Shown piece after piece: positions 25,945-36,292 of a DNA stretch of 64,000 nt. Source of the stretch: Flavobacterium hibernum (lineage in GTDB: Bacteria; Bacteroidota; Bacteroidia; Flavobacteriales; Flavobacteriaceae); contig NZ_JPRK01000007.1 in NCBI RefSeq assembly GCF_000832125.1, forward strand, positions 124,001-188,000. The letters run 5' to 3'. Within the stretch, counting starts at the first letter, position 1. Each line of letters begins with the position of its first letter. The translations under genes were made by a program, and so were the position numbers. Below the pieces are notes generated by a model, which was not told the origin of the DNA, searched no databases, and was given only the letters and a program-made list of their open reading frames with translations.

Positions 25945-26096
25945 GTTTACAGTATTCAGTCGCATTCTCAGTATTCAGTGTGCAAACTATTTAAAAAAAG
26001 AAACCCGACAGATCTTTAAGACCTGTCGGGTTTGATATGTAATATTAAGTATTTCAGCATTAATGTAAACTGTCACTGCGACTGAATACTGTAAAC
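25945..26096. repeat. nested inverted repeats after secA
   Basis: Outer arms GTTTACAGTATTCAGTCGCA (25945-25964) and the exact complement (26077-26096) are 20 bp. An AAACCCGACAG palindrome with one mismatch lies inside at 26001-26033. The right arm ends 12 nt from the secA stop codon. It may serve as the secA terminator. Confidence 0.8.
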
Positions 26097-26108
26097 TAAA
26101 AAAAAATA

Positions 26109-29100
26109 TTATTTAACAAGAACCCAAGCGCCAGAGGCGATTAAAGATTCTGCTTTTTTAAATTTCATTTCTTCAGTTTTGCCAGTTGCAACTTCCTGAA
26201 CTGTTACAGTATCATTACGGTTAATTTTTGGCATATCTCTCACAATGGTTTCTGTAACCTGACGTTGTTGTGTTTCTCCAGCTTCGCGGTTGATTTCTTC
26301 GCTGTTTACAATTTCATCTTTACTTAACTTGAAGTTTTCTTTTTGACGAACTTCTTTTGCTTCGTGAATTTCAGAAGTAACGTTTTGAGCTGGTAAATCA
26401 CCTTTAAACAAGAATGAAATAACTTCTTTATTAACGTTGTCTAACATTCCTCTAAACAAATTAAATGCTTCTAATTTGTAGATAAGTAATGGATCTTTTT
26501 GTTCGTGAACGGCTAATTGAACAGATTGTTTCAATTCGTCCATTTTACGTAAATGTTTTTTCCAAGCTTCATCAACAATCGATAAAGTAATGTTTTTCTC
26601 GAAATCAGCAATTAATTGAGCACCTTGGCTTTCATAAGCTTTTTTCAAATCTGTAACAACATTCAAAGTTTTGATTCCGTCAGTAAATGGAACTACGATA
26701 CGTTCAAAATGATTGTTTGGCTCTTCGTAAACTCCTTTAATAATTGGGAAAGCTTCTCTCGCACTACGTTCAGTTTTTTCTGTGTAGAATGCTAAAGTTT
26801 CTTTGTATATTTTTCCAGTAATTTCGTTATCAGATAATTTCAAGAAATCAGCTTCTGCAATTGGAGAGGTGATAGAGAAATAACGAATCAAATCAAATTC
26901 GAAATTTTTGAAATCATTTGTTGGTTTAGTTTGACTCACGATTAACTCGCAAGTATCATACAACATATTTGCAATATCCAGTTTCAAACGCTCACCAAAT
27001 AATGCGTGACGACGACGTTTGTACACTACTTCACGTTGAGAGTTCATTACGTCATCATATTCTAATAAACGTTTACGAACACCAAAGTTGTTTTCTTCTA
27101 CTTTTTTCTGAGCACGCTCGATAGATTTAGTCATCATTGAATGTTGAATAACTTCACCTTCCTGAAGTCCCATTCTGTCCATAACTTTAGCCACTCTTTC
27201 AGAACCAAATAAACGCATTAAGTTATCTTCAAGAGAAACATAAAATTGAGAACTTCCCGGATCTCCCTGACGTCCTGCACGACCACGTAACTGTCTGTCT
27301 ACACGACGAGAATCATGACGCTCTGTACCAACGATTGCTAAACCTCCGGCAGCTTTTACTTCTGGAGATAATTTAATATCGGTACCACGACCAGCCATGT
27401 TTGTTGCAATAGTTACAACTCCGGCTTTACCTGCTTCTTCTACAATTTGAGCCTCTTGTTTGTGCATTTTAGCATTCAAAACGTTGTGTGTAACGCCTCT
27501 CATTTTCAACATACGGCTTAATAATTCTGAAATCTCCACAGAAGTTGTTCCAATTAATACTGGTCTTCCTGCGTTTGATAATTCAGTTACATCTTCAATT
27601 ACAGCATTAAATTTCTCTCTTGTTGTTTTGTATATATAATCTTCTTTATCTATTCTTGAAATCGGACGGTTAGTTGGAATTTCAACAACGTCTAATTTAT
27701 AAATCTGCCATAACTCTCCAGCTTCTGTAACCGCTGTACCAGTCATACCACCTAATTTGCTGTACATTCTGAAATAATTCTGTAATGTAACGGTTGCAAA
27801 AGTTTGTGTAGCAGCTTCGATTTTTACATTTTCTTTAGCTTCGATCGCTTGGTGTAAACCGTCAGAGTAACGACGGCCATCCATGATACGACCAGTTTGC
27901 TCATCGACAATCATAATTTTGTTGTCCATGATAACGTATTCTACATCTTTTTCAAAAAGAGCATACGCTTTTAAAAGTTGAGTAAGTGTGTGGATACGCT
28001 CGCTTTTTACTCCAAAATCCTGGAACAATCTTTCTTTAGCTTCTGCTTCAGCGTCTTTATCCAATTTTTGTTTTTCGATCGCAGCAATTTCAGTTCCAAT
28101 ATCAGGAAGTACGAAAAAGTCAGCATCAGTATCTCCTGAAAGGTATTGGATACCGTTGTCAGTCAATTCAACTTGATTGTTTTTTTCTTCAATTACAAAA
28201 TACAAAGCTTCATCCACTTTATGCATTTCGCGATTGTTATCTTGCATGTATTGATTTTCAGTTTTTTGAAGCAATTGTTTGATTCCTTCTTCACTTAAAA
28301 ATTTAATTAATGCTTTATTTTTAGGTAAACTTCTGTAAGCTCTCAATAATAAGAAACCACCTTCTTTAGTGTTTCCTTCTTTGATTAACTTTTTAGCTTC
28401 AGATAAGAAACCATTTGCTAATTGACGTTGTTGAGCAACTAAGTTTTCGATTTTTGGTTTTAACTCATTAAATTCATGACGATCTCCTTGAGGAACCGGA
28501 CCTGAAATGATAAGTGGTGTTCTAGCATCATCAATTAATACAGAATCGACCTCATCGACAATTGCATAATTGTGTTTTCTTTGCACTAAATCGCTAGGAG
28601 AGTGTGCCATGTTATCTCTTAGATAGTCAAAACCAAATTCGTTATTGGTTCCGTAAGTGATATCGGCGTCGTATGCTTTTTTTCTTTGTTCAGTACTTGG
28701 TTGGTGATTATCGATACAATCAACAGTTAAACCGTGAAATTCGAATAAAGGCGCTTTCCATGTACTATCACGTTTTGCTAAGTAATCATTCACAGTTACT
28801 AAGTGAACTCCGTTTCCAGTTAAAGCGTTTAAGTAAAGAGGTAGTGTAGCAACCAAAGTTTTACCTTCACCTGTTTGCATTTCGGCAACTTTACCTTCGT
28901 GCAAAACCATACCACCAATCAACTGAACATCATAATGAATCATGTCCCAAGTGATTTCTTTACCAGCAGCATTCCATTTGTTTGCCCAAGTAGCTTTCTC
29001 ACCTTCAATAGTAACGTAAGTTTTTGAAGCCGAAAATTCTCTGTCTTTTGGAGTTGCAGTAACTTCAATAAAAGAATTGTCTTTAAAACGACGAGCTGTT

Positions 29101-29453
29101 TCTTTAACAACAGAAAAAGCTTCAGGAAGAATGTCTAATAAAGTTTTTTCTGAGATTTCGTATGCTTCTTTTTCAAGAGAGTCAATAGCATCATAAAGAT
29201 CTTCTCTTTTGTCGATGTCTTCAATATTTTCTACTTCTGCTTTAAGCGAAGCGATTTTAGCATCTTTATCAGCTCTTGATTCTTTTATTTTTTCTTTAAA
29301 ATATACGGTTCTAGCTCTTAGTTCGTCGTGAGACAAAGCCATTAAGCTGGTTTCGAATGTTTTAATTTTATTTAAATAGGGCTGTAAAGCTTTGACATCT
29401 TTCTGTGATTTATCACCTACAAAGACTTTAATAATACTGTTTATGAAACTCAT
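26109..29453 (-). CDS. secA: preprotein translocase ATPase SecA
   Basis: This 1114-residue motor drives Sec-dependent export through SecYEG. The P-loop MQTGEGKTL lies near residue 192, [14 protein letters not shown] in the first nucleotide domain near 300, and the helicase-like second domain has [18 protein letters not shown] and [12 protein letters not shown]. It is over 200 residues longer than E. coli SecA (901); an extra helical segment of about 100 residues (roughly 340-450) fits the known Bacteroidota form. The C-terminus lacks the Cys-rich zinc finger and ends SGAWVLVK. Confidence 0.96.
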   Translation of the reverse strand: MSFINSIIKVFVGDKSQKDVKALQPYLNKIKTFETSLMALSHDELRARTVYFKEKIKESRADKDAKIASLKAEVENIEDIDKREDLYDAIDSLEKEAYEISEKTLLDILPEAFSVVKETARRFKDNSFIEVTATPKDREFSASKTYVTIEGEKATWANKWNAAGKEITWDMIHYDVQLIGGMVLHEGKVAEMQTGEGKTLVATLPLYLNALTGNGVHLVTVNDYLAKRDSTWKAPLFEFHGLTVDCIDNHQPSTEQRKKAYDADITYGTNNEFGFDYLRDNMAHSPSDLVQRKHNYAIVDEVDSVLIDDARTPLIISGPVPQGDRHEFNELKPKIENLVAQQRQLANGFLSEAKKLIKEGNTKEGGFLLLRAYRSLPKNKALIKFLSEEGIKQLLQKTENQYMQDNNREMHKVDEALYFVIEEKNNQVELTDNGIQYLSGDTDADFFVLPDIGTEIAAIEKQKLDKDAEAEAKERLFQDFGVKSERIHTLTQLLKAYALFEKDVEYVIMDNKIMIVDEQTGRIMDGRRYSDGLHQAIEAKENVKIEAATQTFATVTLQNYFRMYSKLGGMTGTAVTEAGELWQIYKLDVVEIPTNRPISRIDKEDYIYKTTREKFNAVIEDVTELSNAGRPVLIGTTSVEISELLSRMLKMRGVTHNVLNAKMHKQEAQIVEEAGKAGVVTIATNMAGRGTDIKLSPEVKAAGGLAIVGTERHDSRRVDRQLRGRAGRQGDPGSSQFYVSLEDNLMRLFGSERVAKVMDRMGLQEGEVIQHSMMTKSIERAQKKVEENNFGVRKRLLEYDDVMNSQREVVYKRRRHALFGERLKLDIANMLYDTCELIVSQTKPTNDFKNFEFDLIRYFSITSPIAEADFLKLSDNEITGKIYKETLAFYTEKTERSAREAFPIIKGVYEEPNNHFERIVVPFTDGIKTLNVVTDLKKAYESQGAQLIADFEKNITLSIVDEAWKKHLRKMDELKQSVQLAVHEQKDPLLIYKLEAFNLFRGMLDNVNKEVISFLFKGDLPAQNVTSEIHEAKEVRQKENFKLSKDEIVNSEEINREAGETQQRQVTETIVRDMPKINRNDTVTVQEVATGKTEEMKFKKAESLIASGAWVLVK

Positions 29454-29495
29454 GATTTATTGTATTTCTATTTTATGTAAATGTGTATTTGAACC

Positions 29496-29521
29496 AAAAA
29501 AAAAGCCTCTATGATGAGACT
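29496..29521 (-). terminator. terminator of the DUF2795 gene
   Basis: On the minus strand AGTCTC pairs with GAGGCT (29504-29521, one G-U) around six bases, followed by nine T residues. It separates the DUF2795 gene from secA. Confidence 0.7.
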
Positions 29522-29540
29522 TTTTTCTTTGGTTTATTTT

Positions 29541-29762
29541 TTAATATTCATCCTCGTTCCAAAGATAATCTTCGTCTGTTGGATAATCTGGCCAAATTTC
29601 TTCCATTGATTCATATATCTCTCCTTCATCTTCGATTGACTGAAGGTTTTCTACTACTTCTAATGGAGCACCAGCTCTAATAGCGTAGTCAATAAGTTCG
29701 TCTTTGTTAGCAGGCCATGGGGCATCACTTAAATAAGATGCTAATTCTAATGTCCAATACAT
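29541..29762 (-). CDS. DUF2795 family small protein
   Basis: The 73-residue acidic protein has LASYLSDAPWPANKDELIDYAIRAGAPLEVVENLQSI, the DUF2795 pattern, and an acidic tail ending DEDYLWNEDEY. The family is small and helical with no known function. It is transcribed from its own promoter (29784-29813) and ends in its own terminator. Confidence 0.85.
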   Translation of the reverse strand: MYWTLELASYLSDAPWPANKDELIDYAIRAGAPLEVVENLQSIEDEGEIYESMEEIWPDYPTDEDYLWNEDEY

Positions 29763-29783
29763 CTGTTATCTGTTTAGTTTGTG

Positions 29784-29813
29784 CAAAAATAAATTTTTTA
29801 CTGAAAAAGACAA
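29784..29813 (-). promoter_or_regulatory. promoter of the DUF2795 gene
   Basis: TTG (29811-29813) and TATTTTTG (29784-29791) on the minus strand are 19 nt apart; the start codon follows after 21 nt. Confidence 0.6.
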
Positions 29814-29863
29814 GTAAATTTTGATTTATTTTAAGAAAATTTAAGAACGTCTTTACTAGTATT

Positions 29864-29972
29864 CAGTTTTCAGTGCCAGTTTTCAGTCCTAAAACTGAAA
29901 TTTGTTACTAATTGCTGTGTTTTTTTGTATTCAGTTTTTAGTGCTGGCTTGCAGTTTGAAAACTGAAAACTG
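29864..29972. repeat. CAGTTTTCAGT inverted repeat after the adenosyltransferase gene
   Basis: CAGTTTTCAGT at 29864-29874 and ACTGAAAACTG at 29962-29972 are perfect arms, with more degenerate copies between them. The right arm ends 7 nt from the stop codon of the adenosyltransferase gene. Same family as the repeats next to secA, the S23 gene, the ABC-F gene and ndk. Confidence 0.65.
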
Positions 29973-29979
29973 CGACTGT

Positions 29980-30549
29980 TTACTTTCGTGGAATCCATTT
30001 CACTTCATCCGCTTTTAAGTCAGAGGACAACTTTCGTGCCAAGACAAAAAGGTAGTCAGAAAGTCGGTTTAAGTATTTGATTGCTATTTCGGGAACATGC
30101 TCATTATGGCTTAAATGGACTGCCAAACGTTCGGCACGACGACAAATACAGCGTGCAATATGACAATGTGACACAGTTGGATGTCCTCCAGGTAAAACAA
30201 AATGAGTCATTTGCGGAAGATTTTCTTCCATTTTATCAATTTCATTCTCTAATAATTCAATATCAGAATCGATTATTCCGAGGTTTTTCAATCGAAGTTC
30301 CCCATTTTTTAAAACTTCTTTTTCTGCAGGTGTTGCCAAAATAGCACCCACGGTAAAAAGACGATCTTGAATTTCGATTAAAATAGTTTTATAATGCGCA
30401 TCCATTTCCTGGTCGCGAATAAGTCCTATATAGGAATTCAGTTCGTCAACAGTTCCATAACTGTCAATCCTAATATGATCTTTAGGAACGCGAGTGCCTC
30501 CAAAAAGAGCCGTTGTTCCTTTATCTCCTGTTTTTGTATATACTTTCAT
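29980..30549 (-). CDS. cob(I)alamin adenosyltransferase, PduO type
   Basis: The 189-residue cytosolic enzyme adenosylates cob(I)alamin with ATP to make coenzyme B12. The ATP-binding N-terminus KVYTKTGDKGTTALFGGTRVPKD, DSYGTVDELNSYIGLI, and the helical FVLPGGHPTVSHCHIARCICRRAERL with its Arg-Arg pair are all present. It delivers cofactor to methylmalonyl-CoA mutase, whose chaperone MeaB is encoded at 11272-12369. The short gene at 30581 lies 31 nt upstream on the same strand. Confidence 0.94.
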   Translation of the reverse strand: MKVYTKTGDKGTTALFGGTRVPKDHIRIDSYGTVDELNSYIGLIRDQEMDAHYKTILIEIQDRLFTVGAILATPAEKEVLKNGELRLKNLGIIDSDIELLENEIDKMEENLPQMTHFVLPGGHPTVSHCHIARCICRRAERLAVHLSHNEHVPEIAIKYLNRLSDYLFVLARKLSSDLKADEVKWIPRK

Positions 30550-30580
30550 TTTTTTTTGAGATGCTAAGGCGCTAAGTTTT

Positions 30581-30910
30581 TTAGATTTTCAAAATAAAAT
30601 CAATTAAAATTAAGATGATAATAATCGCAAGCGCAACTTTTATATAAATTAGTTGTAGTTTTTTTTCTTGATTAAAATCATTTATAAGAAGAGATTCGAT
30701 ATTTGCAACTATATTATTCCTTTTAAGAATAAAATCTATTTTTTCTGAATCATCATAAAGGAAAAAATATCTATAATTTATTATACTTGTCTCGTCTTTA
30801 TAATAATAGATGTTTTTATTAATTAATTCTTGTTCAAAAATAATGTTGTCTTTGAATTGAATAATTAATTTATAATTATTGTGATCTAAAACTTTAATGT
30901 CATTGAGCAT
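30581..30910 (-). CDS. small C-terminally membrane-anchored hypothetical protein
   Basis: The 109-residue protein has a strand-rich, charged N-terminal part (YKLIIQFKDNIIFEQEL, YRYFFLYDDSEK) and one C-terminal membrane helix (residues about 88-107). I do not recognise a family. It lies between the ABC ATPase gene and the adenosyltransferase gene, all on the minus strand. Its amino acid composition fits a real protein, but there is no homology support. Confidence 0.55.
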   Translation of the reverse strand: MLNDIKVLDHNNYKLIIQFKDNIIFEQELINKNIYYYKDETSIINYRYFFLYDDSEKIDFILKRNNIVANIESLLINDFNQEKKLQLIYIKVALAIIIILILIDFILKI

Positions 30911-30981
30911 TTTTATTTTTGATTAGATAATTTAAAAAAAAATAGAAGGCTAGCATTAGGCAAGAAATCAGAAATCTAAAA

Positions 30982-31668
30982 TTACTTCCTAGTGTCACTT
31001 TCTATCAAACCATCTCGCAAACGAATAACGCGATGCGCATAAGCAGCGATATCTTCTTCGTGAGTTACCAGAATTACAGTATTTCCTTGTGCATGAATGT
31101 CACCAAAAAGTTTCATGATTTCTACAGACGTTTTACTGTCTAAGTTTCCGGTTGGTTCATCGGCAAGAATAATCGAAGGTTTATTAACCAAAGCTCTTGC
31201 AATAGCCACACGCTGGCGTTGTCCTCCTGAGAGTTGATTGGGTTGGTGATCCATTCTATCGGCAAGGTTTACTTGTTCTAAAACTTCGACAGCTCTTGTG
31301 TTACGTTCAGATTTTGAATATCCGGCATAAATCATGGGTAATGCCACATTCTCTAAGGCCGTTGTTCTGGGTAATAGGTTAAAGGTTTGAAATACAAAAC
31401 CAATTTCTTTGTTTCGAATTCCTGCTAATTCATCGTCTTTCATTTGACTGACATCTTTTCCGTTCAAAATATAACGTCCAGATGTTGGTGTATCCAAACA
31501 ACCTAAAAGATTCATTAAAGTCGATTTTCCGGATCCTGAAGGTCCCATTAAAGCTACATATTCACCTTTGTTGATTTCTAAATCGATACCTTTTAAAACA
31601 TAAACAATTTCGTTTCCTAAAACAAAATCTCGTTTGATGTTGGTTATTTTAATTAATGGATCTGCCAT
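30982..31668 (-). CDS. ABC transporter ATPase, LolD/MacB type
   Basis: The 228-residue ATPase has its Walker A at 42-49 (GPSGSGKS), signature [15 protein letters not shown] from 145 and Walker B ILADE at 166-170, with [10 protein letters not shown] after it. [18 protein letters not shown] and [12 protein letters not shown] are typical of the LolD/MacB/FtsE-like group that works with FtsX-fold permeases in lipoprotein release or export. No permease gene is adjacent, so the partner is elsewhere. Confidence 0.9.
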   Translation of the reverse strand: MADPLIKITNIKRDFVLGNEIVYVLKGIDLEINKGEYVALMGPSGSGKSTLMNLLGCLDTPTSGRYILNGKDVSQMKDDELAGIRNKEIGFVFQTFNLLPRTTALENVALPMIYAGYSKSERNTRAVEVLEQVNLADRMDHQPNQLSGGQRQRVAIARALVNKPSIILADEPTGNLDSKTSVEIMKLFGDIHAQGNTVILVTHEEDIAAYAHRVIRLRDGLIESDTRK

Positions 31669-31972
31669 TTTGATTTACAATTTTGGATTTAAAAGTACAA
31701 AACACTTTTCAATAAACGATAAGTAGTTTTAAATTGAATTATGTTACAAATTGAAGTTTTTTATATCGAATGGACTTTTCTTGGGCTTCTATAATATTAA
31801 AATCTTAATTGAAAATAGTGTTGTGTAATTTTGAATTGTTTTTACATAATTGCAATGTTTTTGCGTTTTTGTTGAATTATCATGTTTTAAATATTGTGAA
31901 AGTGATAATTGTGTAAAATTACATGCTGATTTCTGACTTATATTTGTTATCTAATCTTAAATAATCAGAATT
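31669..31972. other. 304-nt gene-free stretch between divergent genes
   Basis: No coding sequence, repeat or RNA structure is recognised. The stretch is very T-rich. It contains the -7 box for the downstream lipoprotein gene at 31939-31946 and TACTTTTA about 25 nt before the ABC ATPase gene start on the other strand. Confidence 0.5.
31939..31946 (+). promoter_or_regulatory. -7 box TATATTTG of the 219-residue lipoprotein gene
   Basis: Exact TAnnTTTG 26 nt before the start codon. The nearest TTG upstream is 27 nt away, longer than usual, so the -33 element is unclear. Confidence 0.55.
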
Positions 31973-32632
31973 ATGAAAAACATATCATTATTATCAGGAC
32001 TTGCAGTAATTGCATTAGGTTTTACATCATGTAAAGATGAAAAACAAGAAAAAGCTCAAAAAACAATCGATTCATACGTTTCTTACGTCGATTCTATTAA
32101 AAATGTTAAAGCCGACGATTTGAAAGCGGATTGGAAAGATGTTGAAGCAGAATATGATAGACGAGTAACAGATGCACAAGTAGCACTTGCGGATATTAAA
32201 GATAATAAAGCCGATATAGAGAAAATCAACACAAGTAAAGTAAAATACGAAGAGTTTAGAAATGAAATGGTCAAAGTTCTGGCTCCTCCGGCTCCAAGCC
32301 CAAAACAACAATTGCGTAATGCTTTATTTGGTGAAGGTAAAATTGGCGACGATATGAGTTTTGCTTGGGTAAATGCAAAAAATATTCATAGCGTTTATCA
32401 GCAATTTGTTCATACGGTAGAGAATAATAAAGATAGTTATTCTCGTGAAGACTGGGACGAAATCAAACTAATGTATGAAGCACTTGATAGCCGAAAAAAT
32501 ACGGTTGAGAAAGAAGGTCTTACTTCATCAGATAATAGAAAAATTGCAGGTTTGAAATTGAAATTTGCGCCTATGTATACCTTAAATAGAATGGGAGCGA
32601 AGTCTAAAGAAACTGCCGAAGCTAAAAAATAA
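31973..32632 (+). CDS. helical lipoprotein of unknown function
   Basis: The 219-residue lipoprotein has lipobox LGFTSC (Cys20) followed by KDEKQEK. It is almost wholly helical and charged, with heptad-like stretches (YVSYVDSIKNVKADDLKADW, EAEYDRRVTDAQVALADIKD), suggesting a coiled-coil bundle. A proline-rich APPAPSP hinge near residue 105 divides two halves. It may belong to the Bacteroidota DUF6565 group; I am not certain. It is a single gene with promoter and terminator. Confidence 0.75.
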   Translation: MKNISLLSGLAVIALGFTSCKDEKQEKAQKTIDSYVSYVDSIKNVKADDLKADWKDVEAEYDRRVTDAQVALADIKDNKADIEKINTSKVKYEEFRNEMVKVLAPPAPSPKQQLRNALFGEGKIGDDMSFAWVNAKNIHSVYQQFVHTVENNKDSYSREDWDEIKLMYEALDSRKNTVEKEGLTSSDNRKIAGLKLKFAPMYTLNRMGAKSKETAEAKK

Positions 32633-32652
32633 TTTAGAAATTAAATAAGTAT

Positions 32653-32687
32653 AAAAAAAGGCAATCAGAAATGATTGTCTTTTTTTT
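32653..32687. terminator. bidirectional terminator with GAAA loop
   Basis: GGCAATCA (32660-32667) and TGATTGTC (32672-32679) enclose GAAA; runs of A before and T after allow use from both strands by the convergent lipoprotein and methyltransferase genes. Confidence 0.85.
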
Positions 32688-33465
32688 ATGCCCTAATAAC
32701 AAAGTGTTCTTTTTCCTGTTCGTATCTAAAAAAAACAAAACCCCACTGAAAAGTATCTATTGTTACCCTAACCTTTGGGTGGTTTTTTATTTCGTTCCAA
32801 GCTTCTTCCATTTCTATAGACCAATGAATATCATCAAAAATCCAAACTGAATCGTTTGTGATAGTGGTCAATAGAAGATCAAAATACGCTAAAGTCGCTT
32901 TTTTAGAATGATTCCCATCAAAATATATTAAATCATAATCCGTAGATTGAAGATTTGTAGAAACTAAAAAGTTTTCAAATTCAGTTATAATGGTATCAAC
33001 ATTTTTGCAATCAAAATTTTCTAAATGATTTTTAGCAACAGTTGCCGTTTGAGGACAACCTTCAAGAGTGATTATTTTTGCTTTTGGGTTGCCTAAAGCT
33101 AAAGCAGAAGTAGCCAAACCTAAAGAAGTTCCTATTTCAAGAATGTTTTTTGGCTGAAAATAATTAGTAACTCTAAAAAGTAATTCGGCATGGTTTGGAG
33201 AAATTCCTGCTGTCGAAGCAATTTTAGAAATTTGTCTCCTGTTTGATTTAAAAACTTTTGATCCGGCACCAAAATCAGTTACATCGATGAATTTTTTGTT
33301 TTCTAGAAGCGATTTTCGATACTTTTTCAGAATCAAATATTCGGGTTTTGATTTTTTATCATAAAAACATTTCGTCAACAAATTAAATACAAAAGGCGAA
33401 TGTACTCCGTGTTCGTTTTTTGAATTCCAAAGGAATTTTAAATAAGATTTTATCTGAAATAGCAT
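32686..33465 (-). CDS. class I SAM-dependent methyltransferase
   Basis: The 259-residue cytosolic protein has SAM motif I NILEIGTSLGLATSALAL near residue 105-122, ITLEGCPQTATVAKNHL as motif post-I and DYDLIYFDGNHSKKATLAYFDLL as motif II, the layout of small-molecule O-methyltransferases. An N-terminal HGVHSPFVFNLLTKCFY segment is typical of a Bacteroidota branch. Substrate unknown. It is divergent from the nuclease gene. Confidence 0.82.
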   Translation of the reverse strand: MLFQIKSYLKFLWNSKNEHGVHSPFVFNLLTKCFYDKKSKPEYLILKKYRKSLLENKKFIDVTDFGAGSKVFKSNRRQISKIASTAGISPNHAELLFRVTNYFQPKNILEIGTSLGLATSALALGNPKAKIITLEGCPQTATVAKNHLENFDCKNVDTIITEFENFLVSTNLQSTDYDLIYFDGNHSKKATLAYFDLLLTTITNDSVWIFDDIHWSIEMEEAWNEIKNHPKVRVTIDTFQWGFVFFRYEQEKEHFVIRA

Positions 33466-33570
33466 AGAAAGAAATAGATCTGGCTGCGAAGATAGTGAGA
33501 TAATAACCGAATGTCAAAAGTTTAAAAATCAAAAAGCAAGACTTTATGGTTCGCTAGGTTAAAATTTTAA

Positions 33571-33597
33571 GCCAGCAAAAAGACTATATTTGCTGGC
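33571..33597 (+). promoter_or_regulatory. promoter box inside a 9-bp inverted repeat, before the nuclease gene
   Basis: GCCAGCAAA (33571-33579) and TTTGCTGGC (33589-33597) are perfect inverted arms. A -7 box TATATTTG at 33585-33592 overlaps the right arm. The start codon at 33619 follows 21 nt later. It could be an operator over a promoter, or a terminator-like hairpin that happens to contain the box: the terminator at 36293 has a similar ACTATA loop. Confidence 0.5.
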
Positions 33598-33618
33598 TTG
33601 CAAATAAATCGATTTTAT

Positions 33619-34710
33619 ATGAATATTTTTAGAATCCTATCATCAAATGACGGCTCAATAAATGAACCCAATGTTAGTTCATTTTTAGCATATTTGCTTG
33701 ATCCAAATGAAGATCATGGTATTTCGAGTTTTTTATTACAAGCTTTTTTAAATAGTATTTTAGCAATTGATAATGATTTTCTTAAAAAGATTCAGTTTGG
33801 AGGTAAAATAACTGATTTGTCTAAGTATTCTGGGTATTCAATTAATATCAAGCCTGAGTTGACTGTGAATATTGAGAGCAAGAAAAAACGAAGAGATATA
33901 GATATTGTTTTGGAAATTATTGAAGATAAAACAAAAGAGATTCTGTACTCAATTTGTTTGGAGAATAAAATTACAGATCTATCGATTAGCAAAAATGATT
34001 CTCAATTAGAAGATGAATTAATTGGTTTGGAAGCGTATTATAATGAAATGGGAGTACAGCCAGAGATTTATGTAATTTATTTAACTCCTTCTCCTTCTTA
34101 TATTGCTTTACAATCGTTTGAAAGATTACAATATAAAAGGAAATGTCATTTGTTTTGGAATAAACATGATAACTCTGTTTTTAATCTATTGCTTGAAATA
34201 TTTAATGAGGAGAATAAAGGATTAATCGATCCAATTAATAACCAGTCTTCTTACTTGATAAAATCTTTTCTTTCGTTTATAAATACAGATTTTAAAAGTT
34301 ATGTTCAAGAGAAAAAAGAAAAATTTGAAAAGAAAAATTATGGGAAACCTGTAATAGATATTTTAAATGATTTTGCTGATACATTAAGTTTTAATGATAT
34401 TTATGACTTAAGTGAAATTAAAATAGGATTTTCTGCTTTTGTTAAGAATTTTTCAGGTGCAGATCTAAAGGGGAACACTAGACTAGCTCATATTTATACA
34501 GCTATTGTGAATGAAAAAAATAGAATTCATTACAATGTAAATAAGCCAGATGACAATAGAAAGAACATCTTTTATTATACTGATAAATCTAGAAAATTTG
34601 TAAAACGATTCAAATTAGAAAATTATTTAGACGTGGAGATATATTTTAATGATGAAGGAGAAATAAAGCATATAAATTCGGAAGAATTGAGGATTAAAAA
34701 TTTAGAGTAA
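33619..34710 (+). CDS. PD-(D/E)XK nuclease superfamily protein
   Basis: The 363-residue protein has the PDDEXK_4-like layout: Asp93/Asp95 in [10 protein letters not shown], Glu115-x-Lys117 in ICLENKITD, and a following Gln129 in [16 protein letters not shown]. These are the metal-binding and catalytic positions of a restriction-endonuclease fold. The N-terminus [24 protein letters not shown] is the family's usual opening. Proteins of this type occur near defence genes, but no other defence gene is visible here. I prefer the ATG at 33619 over a TTG 21 nt upstream that overlaps the promoter palindrome. The next gene begins 2 nt after its stop. Confidence 0.8.
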   Translation: MNIFRILSSNDGSINEPNVSSFLAYLLDPNEDHGISSFLLQAFLNSILAIDNDFLKKIQFGGKITDLSKYSGYSINIKPELTVNIESKKKRRDIDIVLEIIEDKTKEILYSICLENKITDLSISKNDSQLEDELIGLEAYYNEMGVQPEIYVIYLTPSPSYIALQSFERLQYKRKCHLFWNKHDNSVFNLLLEIFNEENKGLIDPINNQSSYLIKSFLSFINTDFKSYVQEKKEKFEKKNYGKPVIDILNDFADTLSFNDIYDLSEIKIGFSAFVKNFSGADLKGNTRLAHIYTAIVNEKNRIHYNVNKPDDNRKNIFYYTDKSRKFVKRFKLENYLDVEIYFNDEGEIKHINSEELRIKNLE

Positions 34711-34712
34711 TA

Positions 34713-36254
34713 ATGGAAATAGAAAATAAAAAGACAATAACCTCTGAAGAGATTAATCGTTGCATTGCTATTTTGGCACAATTGAATACCAATACAGATC
34801 AAATATTTGAAATCCCGAAGGAACAAAGAATTGCTTTGATTAAAGAAGCTGGTATGTTTTCGAGGCCAGATCGAGATGAATTTTCGAGAAGAGTTAAAGA
34901 TGGAGTGCTGGCAGCCAAACGAAAGAAAGAGAAGAAAGATAAAACGGCTCGTAAAGAAACCGGAATTCGTCATGCTCGCGAAGCAAGTGTTTTTGTTGCG
35001 CCTAAATTATTAGCATTTCATGATCTTGCTCATAAAGAACAATTGGAACTGGAAACACCCAGAAATTGCTACGTGTGTAAAACGGAGTTTACTAAAATGC
35101 ATCATTTTTATGATACAATGTGTACAGATTGTGGTGATTTTAATTATGCCAAACGTTTTCAAACAGCCAATGTAAAAGGACAAGTAGCGGTTATTACCGG
35201 TTCTCGTTTAAAAATTGGATATCATATTACATTAATGCTTTTGCGTGGCGGAGCAACTGTTATTGCAACAACACGTTTTCCTGTCGATTCGGCATTGCGT
35301 TTCTCTAAAGAGCCCGATTTTATGGATTGGGGACATCGCTTAAAAATTCACGGTTTAGACTTAAGACATATTCCGAGCGTAGAGATATTCTGTAATTTTA
35401 TCGAACAAAAATACGAGCGATTAGATATTTTAATTAATAATGCCGCACAAACCGTTCGTCGTCCTGCCGGATTTTACACACATTTAATGGAGAATGAAGA
35501 ACTTTCGTTGTCTTCATTACCAAAACAAGCGCAGGAATTATTATTAGATCATATTAATTGTTTAGATGAATTAAAGATTTTGACAAGTGGAGCTTCTTCT
35601 AACGAAAATATGCCGGTAACTTGGCATGGGCCAGAACCTGGAATTGGTTTGAGAGCTTCGGCAAAATTATCTCAAATTCCGTATTCTTTTGATAATGCAT
35701 TAGTAGCAAATGAAGTTTTTCCGGAAGGAGAGCTCGATGCCGATTTGCAACAGGTAGATTTAAGAAAAACAAACAGCTGGCGTTTGCGATTGGGTCAAAT
35801 CGAAACTACCGAAATGATCGAAGTACAATTGGTAAATTCTGTTGCACCTTTTGTTTTGTGTAATCGACTTTCAGAAATAATGAAGAAAGATAATACAGGG
35901 CAAAAACATATTATAAATGTTTCGGCTATGGAAGGAAAGTTTCATCGCTTTTTTAAAGAAGATCGTCATCCGCATACTAATATGGCAAAGGCAGCTTTAA
36001 ATATGTTAACGCATACATCATCCGGAACTTTGGCAAAGCATGGTATTTTTATGAATGCAGTCGATACAGGTTGGGTAACCGATGAAGATCCTGCTGAATT
36101 GGCCAAAAAGAAACAAGAATTAGAAGATTTTCAACCGCCACTTGATATCGTAGATGGAGCGGCAAGAGTTATGGATCCATTATTTGACGGAATCAATACC
36201 GGAAAACACTGGTGCGGAAAATTCCTAAAAGATTACAATCCGATTCCTTGGTAA
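34713..36254 (+). CDS. SDR-fold protein with N-terminal zinc-ribbon-like motif
   Basis: The 513-residue protein has a charged helical region (1-110, including a lysine-rich stretch at 69-82), then Cys119-x2-Cys122 and Cys137-x2-Cys140, a probable zinc ribbon, then a Rossmann domain from about 155. The nucleotide motif is TGSRLKIG (162-169), and NNAAQ is at 242-246. The usual catalytic YxxxK appears as TNMAK in [13 protein letters not shown], so the tyrosine is absent. Related long SDR proteins exist in Bacteroidota and eukaryotes, with no function known to me. It is tightly coupled to the upstream nuclease gene, yet may be older than that arrangement. Confidence 0.8.
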   Translation: MEIENKKTITSEEINRCIAILAQLNTNTDQIFEIPKEQRIALIKEAGMFSRPDRDEFSRRVKDGVLAAKRKKEKKDKTARKETGIRHAREASVFVAPKLLAFHDLAHKEQLELETPRNCYVCKTEFTKMHHFYDTMCTDCGDFNYAKRFQTANVKGQVAVITGSRLKIGYHITLMLLRGGATVIATTRFPVDSALRFSKEPDFMDWGHRLKIHGLDLRHIPSVEIFCNFIEQKYERLDILINNAAQTVRRPAGFYTHLMENEELSLSSLPKQAQELLLDHINCLDELKILTSGASSNENMPVTWHGPEPGIGLRASAKLSQIPYSFDNALVANEVFPEGELDADLQQVDLRKTNSWRLRLGQIETTEMIEVQLVNSVAPFVLCNRLSEIMKKDNTGQKHIINVSAMEGKFHRFFKEDRHPHTNMAKAALNMLTHTSSGTLAKHGIFMNAVDTGWVTDEDPAELAKKKQELEDFQPPLDIVDGAARVMDPLFDGINTGKHWCGKFLKDYNPIPW

Positions 36255-36292
36255 GATTAGTTTTTAGTCTCGGTGTCATTTTGGATAAAAAT

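Noticed and set aside
34623..34973. A 116-residue minus-strand frame across the nuclease/SDR junction
   Set aside because: It is antisense to two well-supported genes and encodes no recognisable domain.
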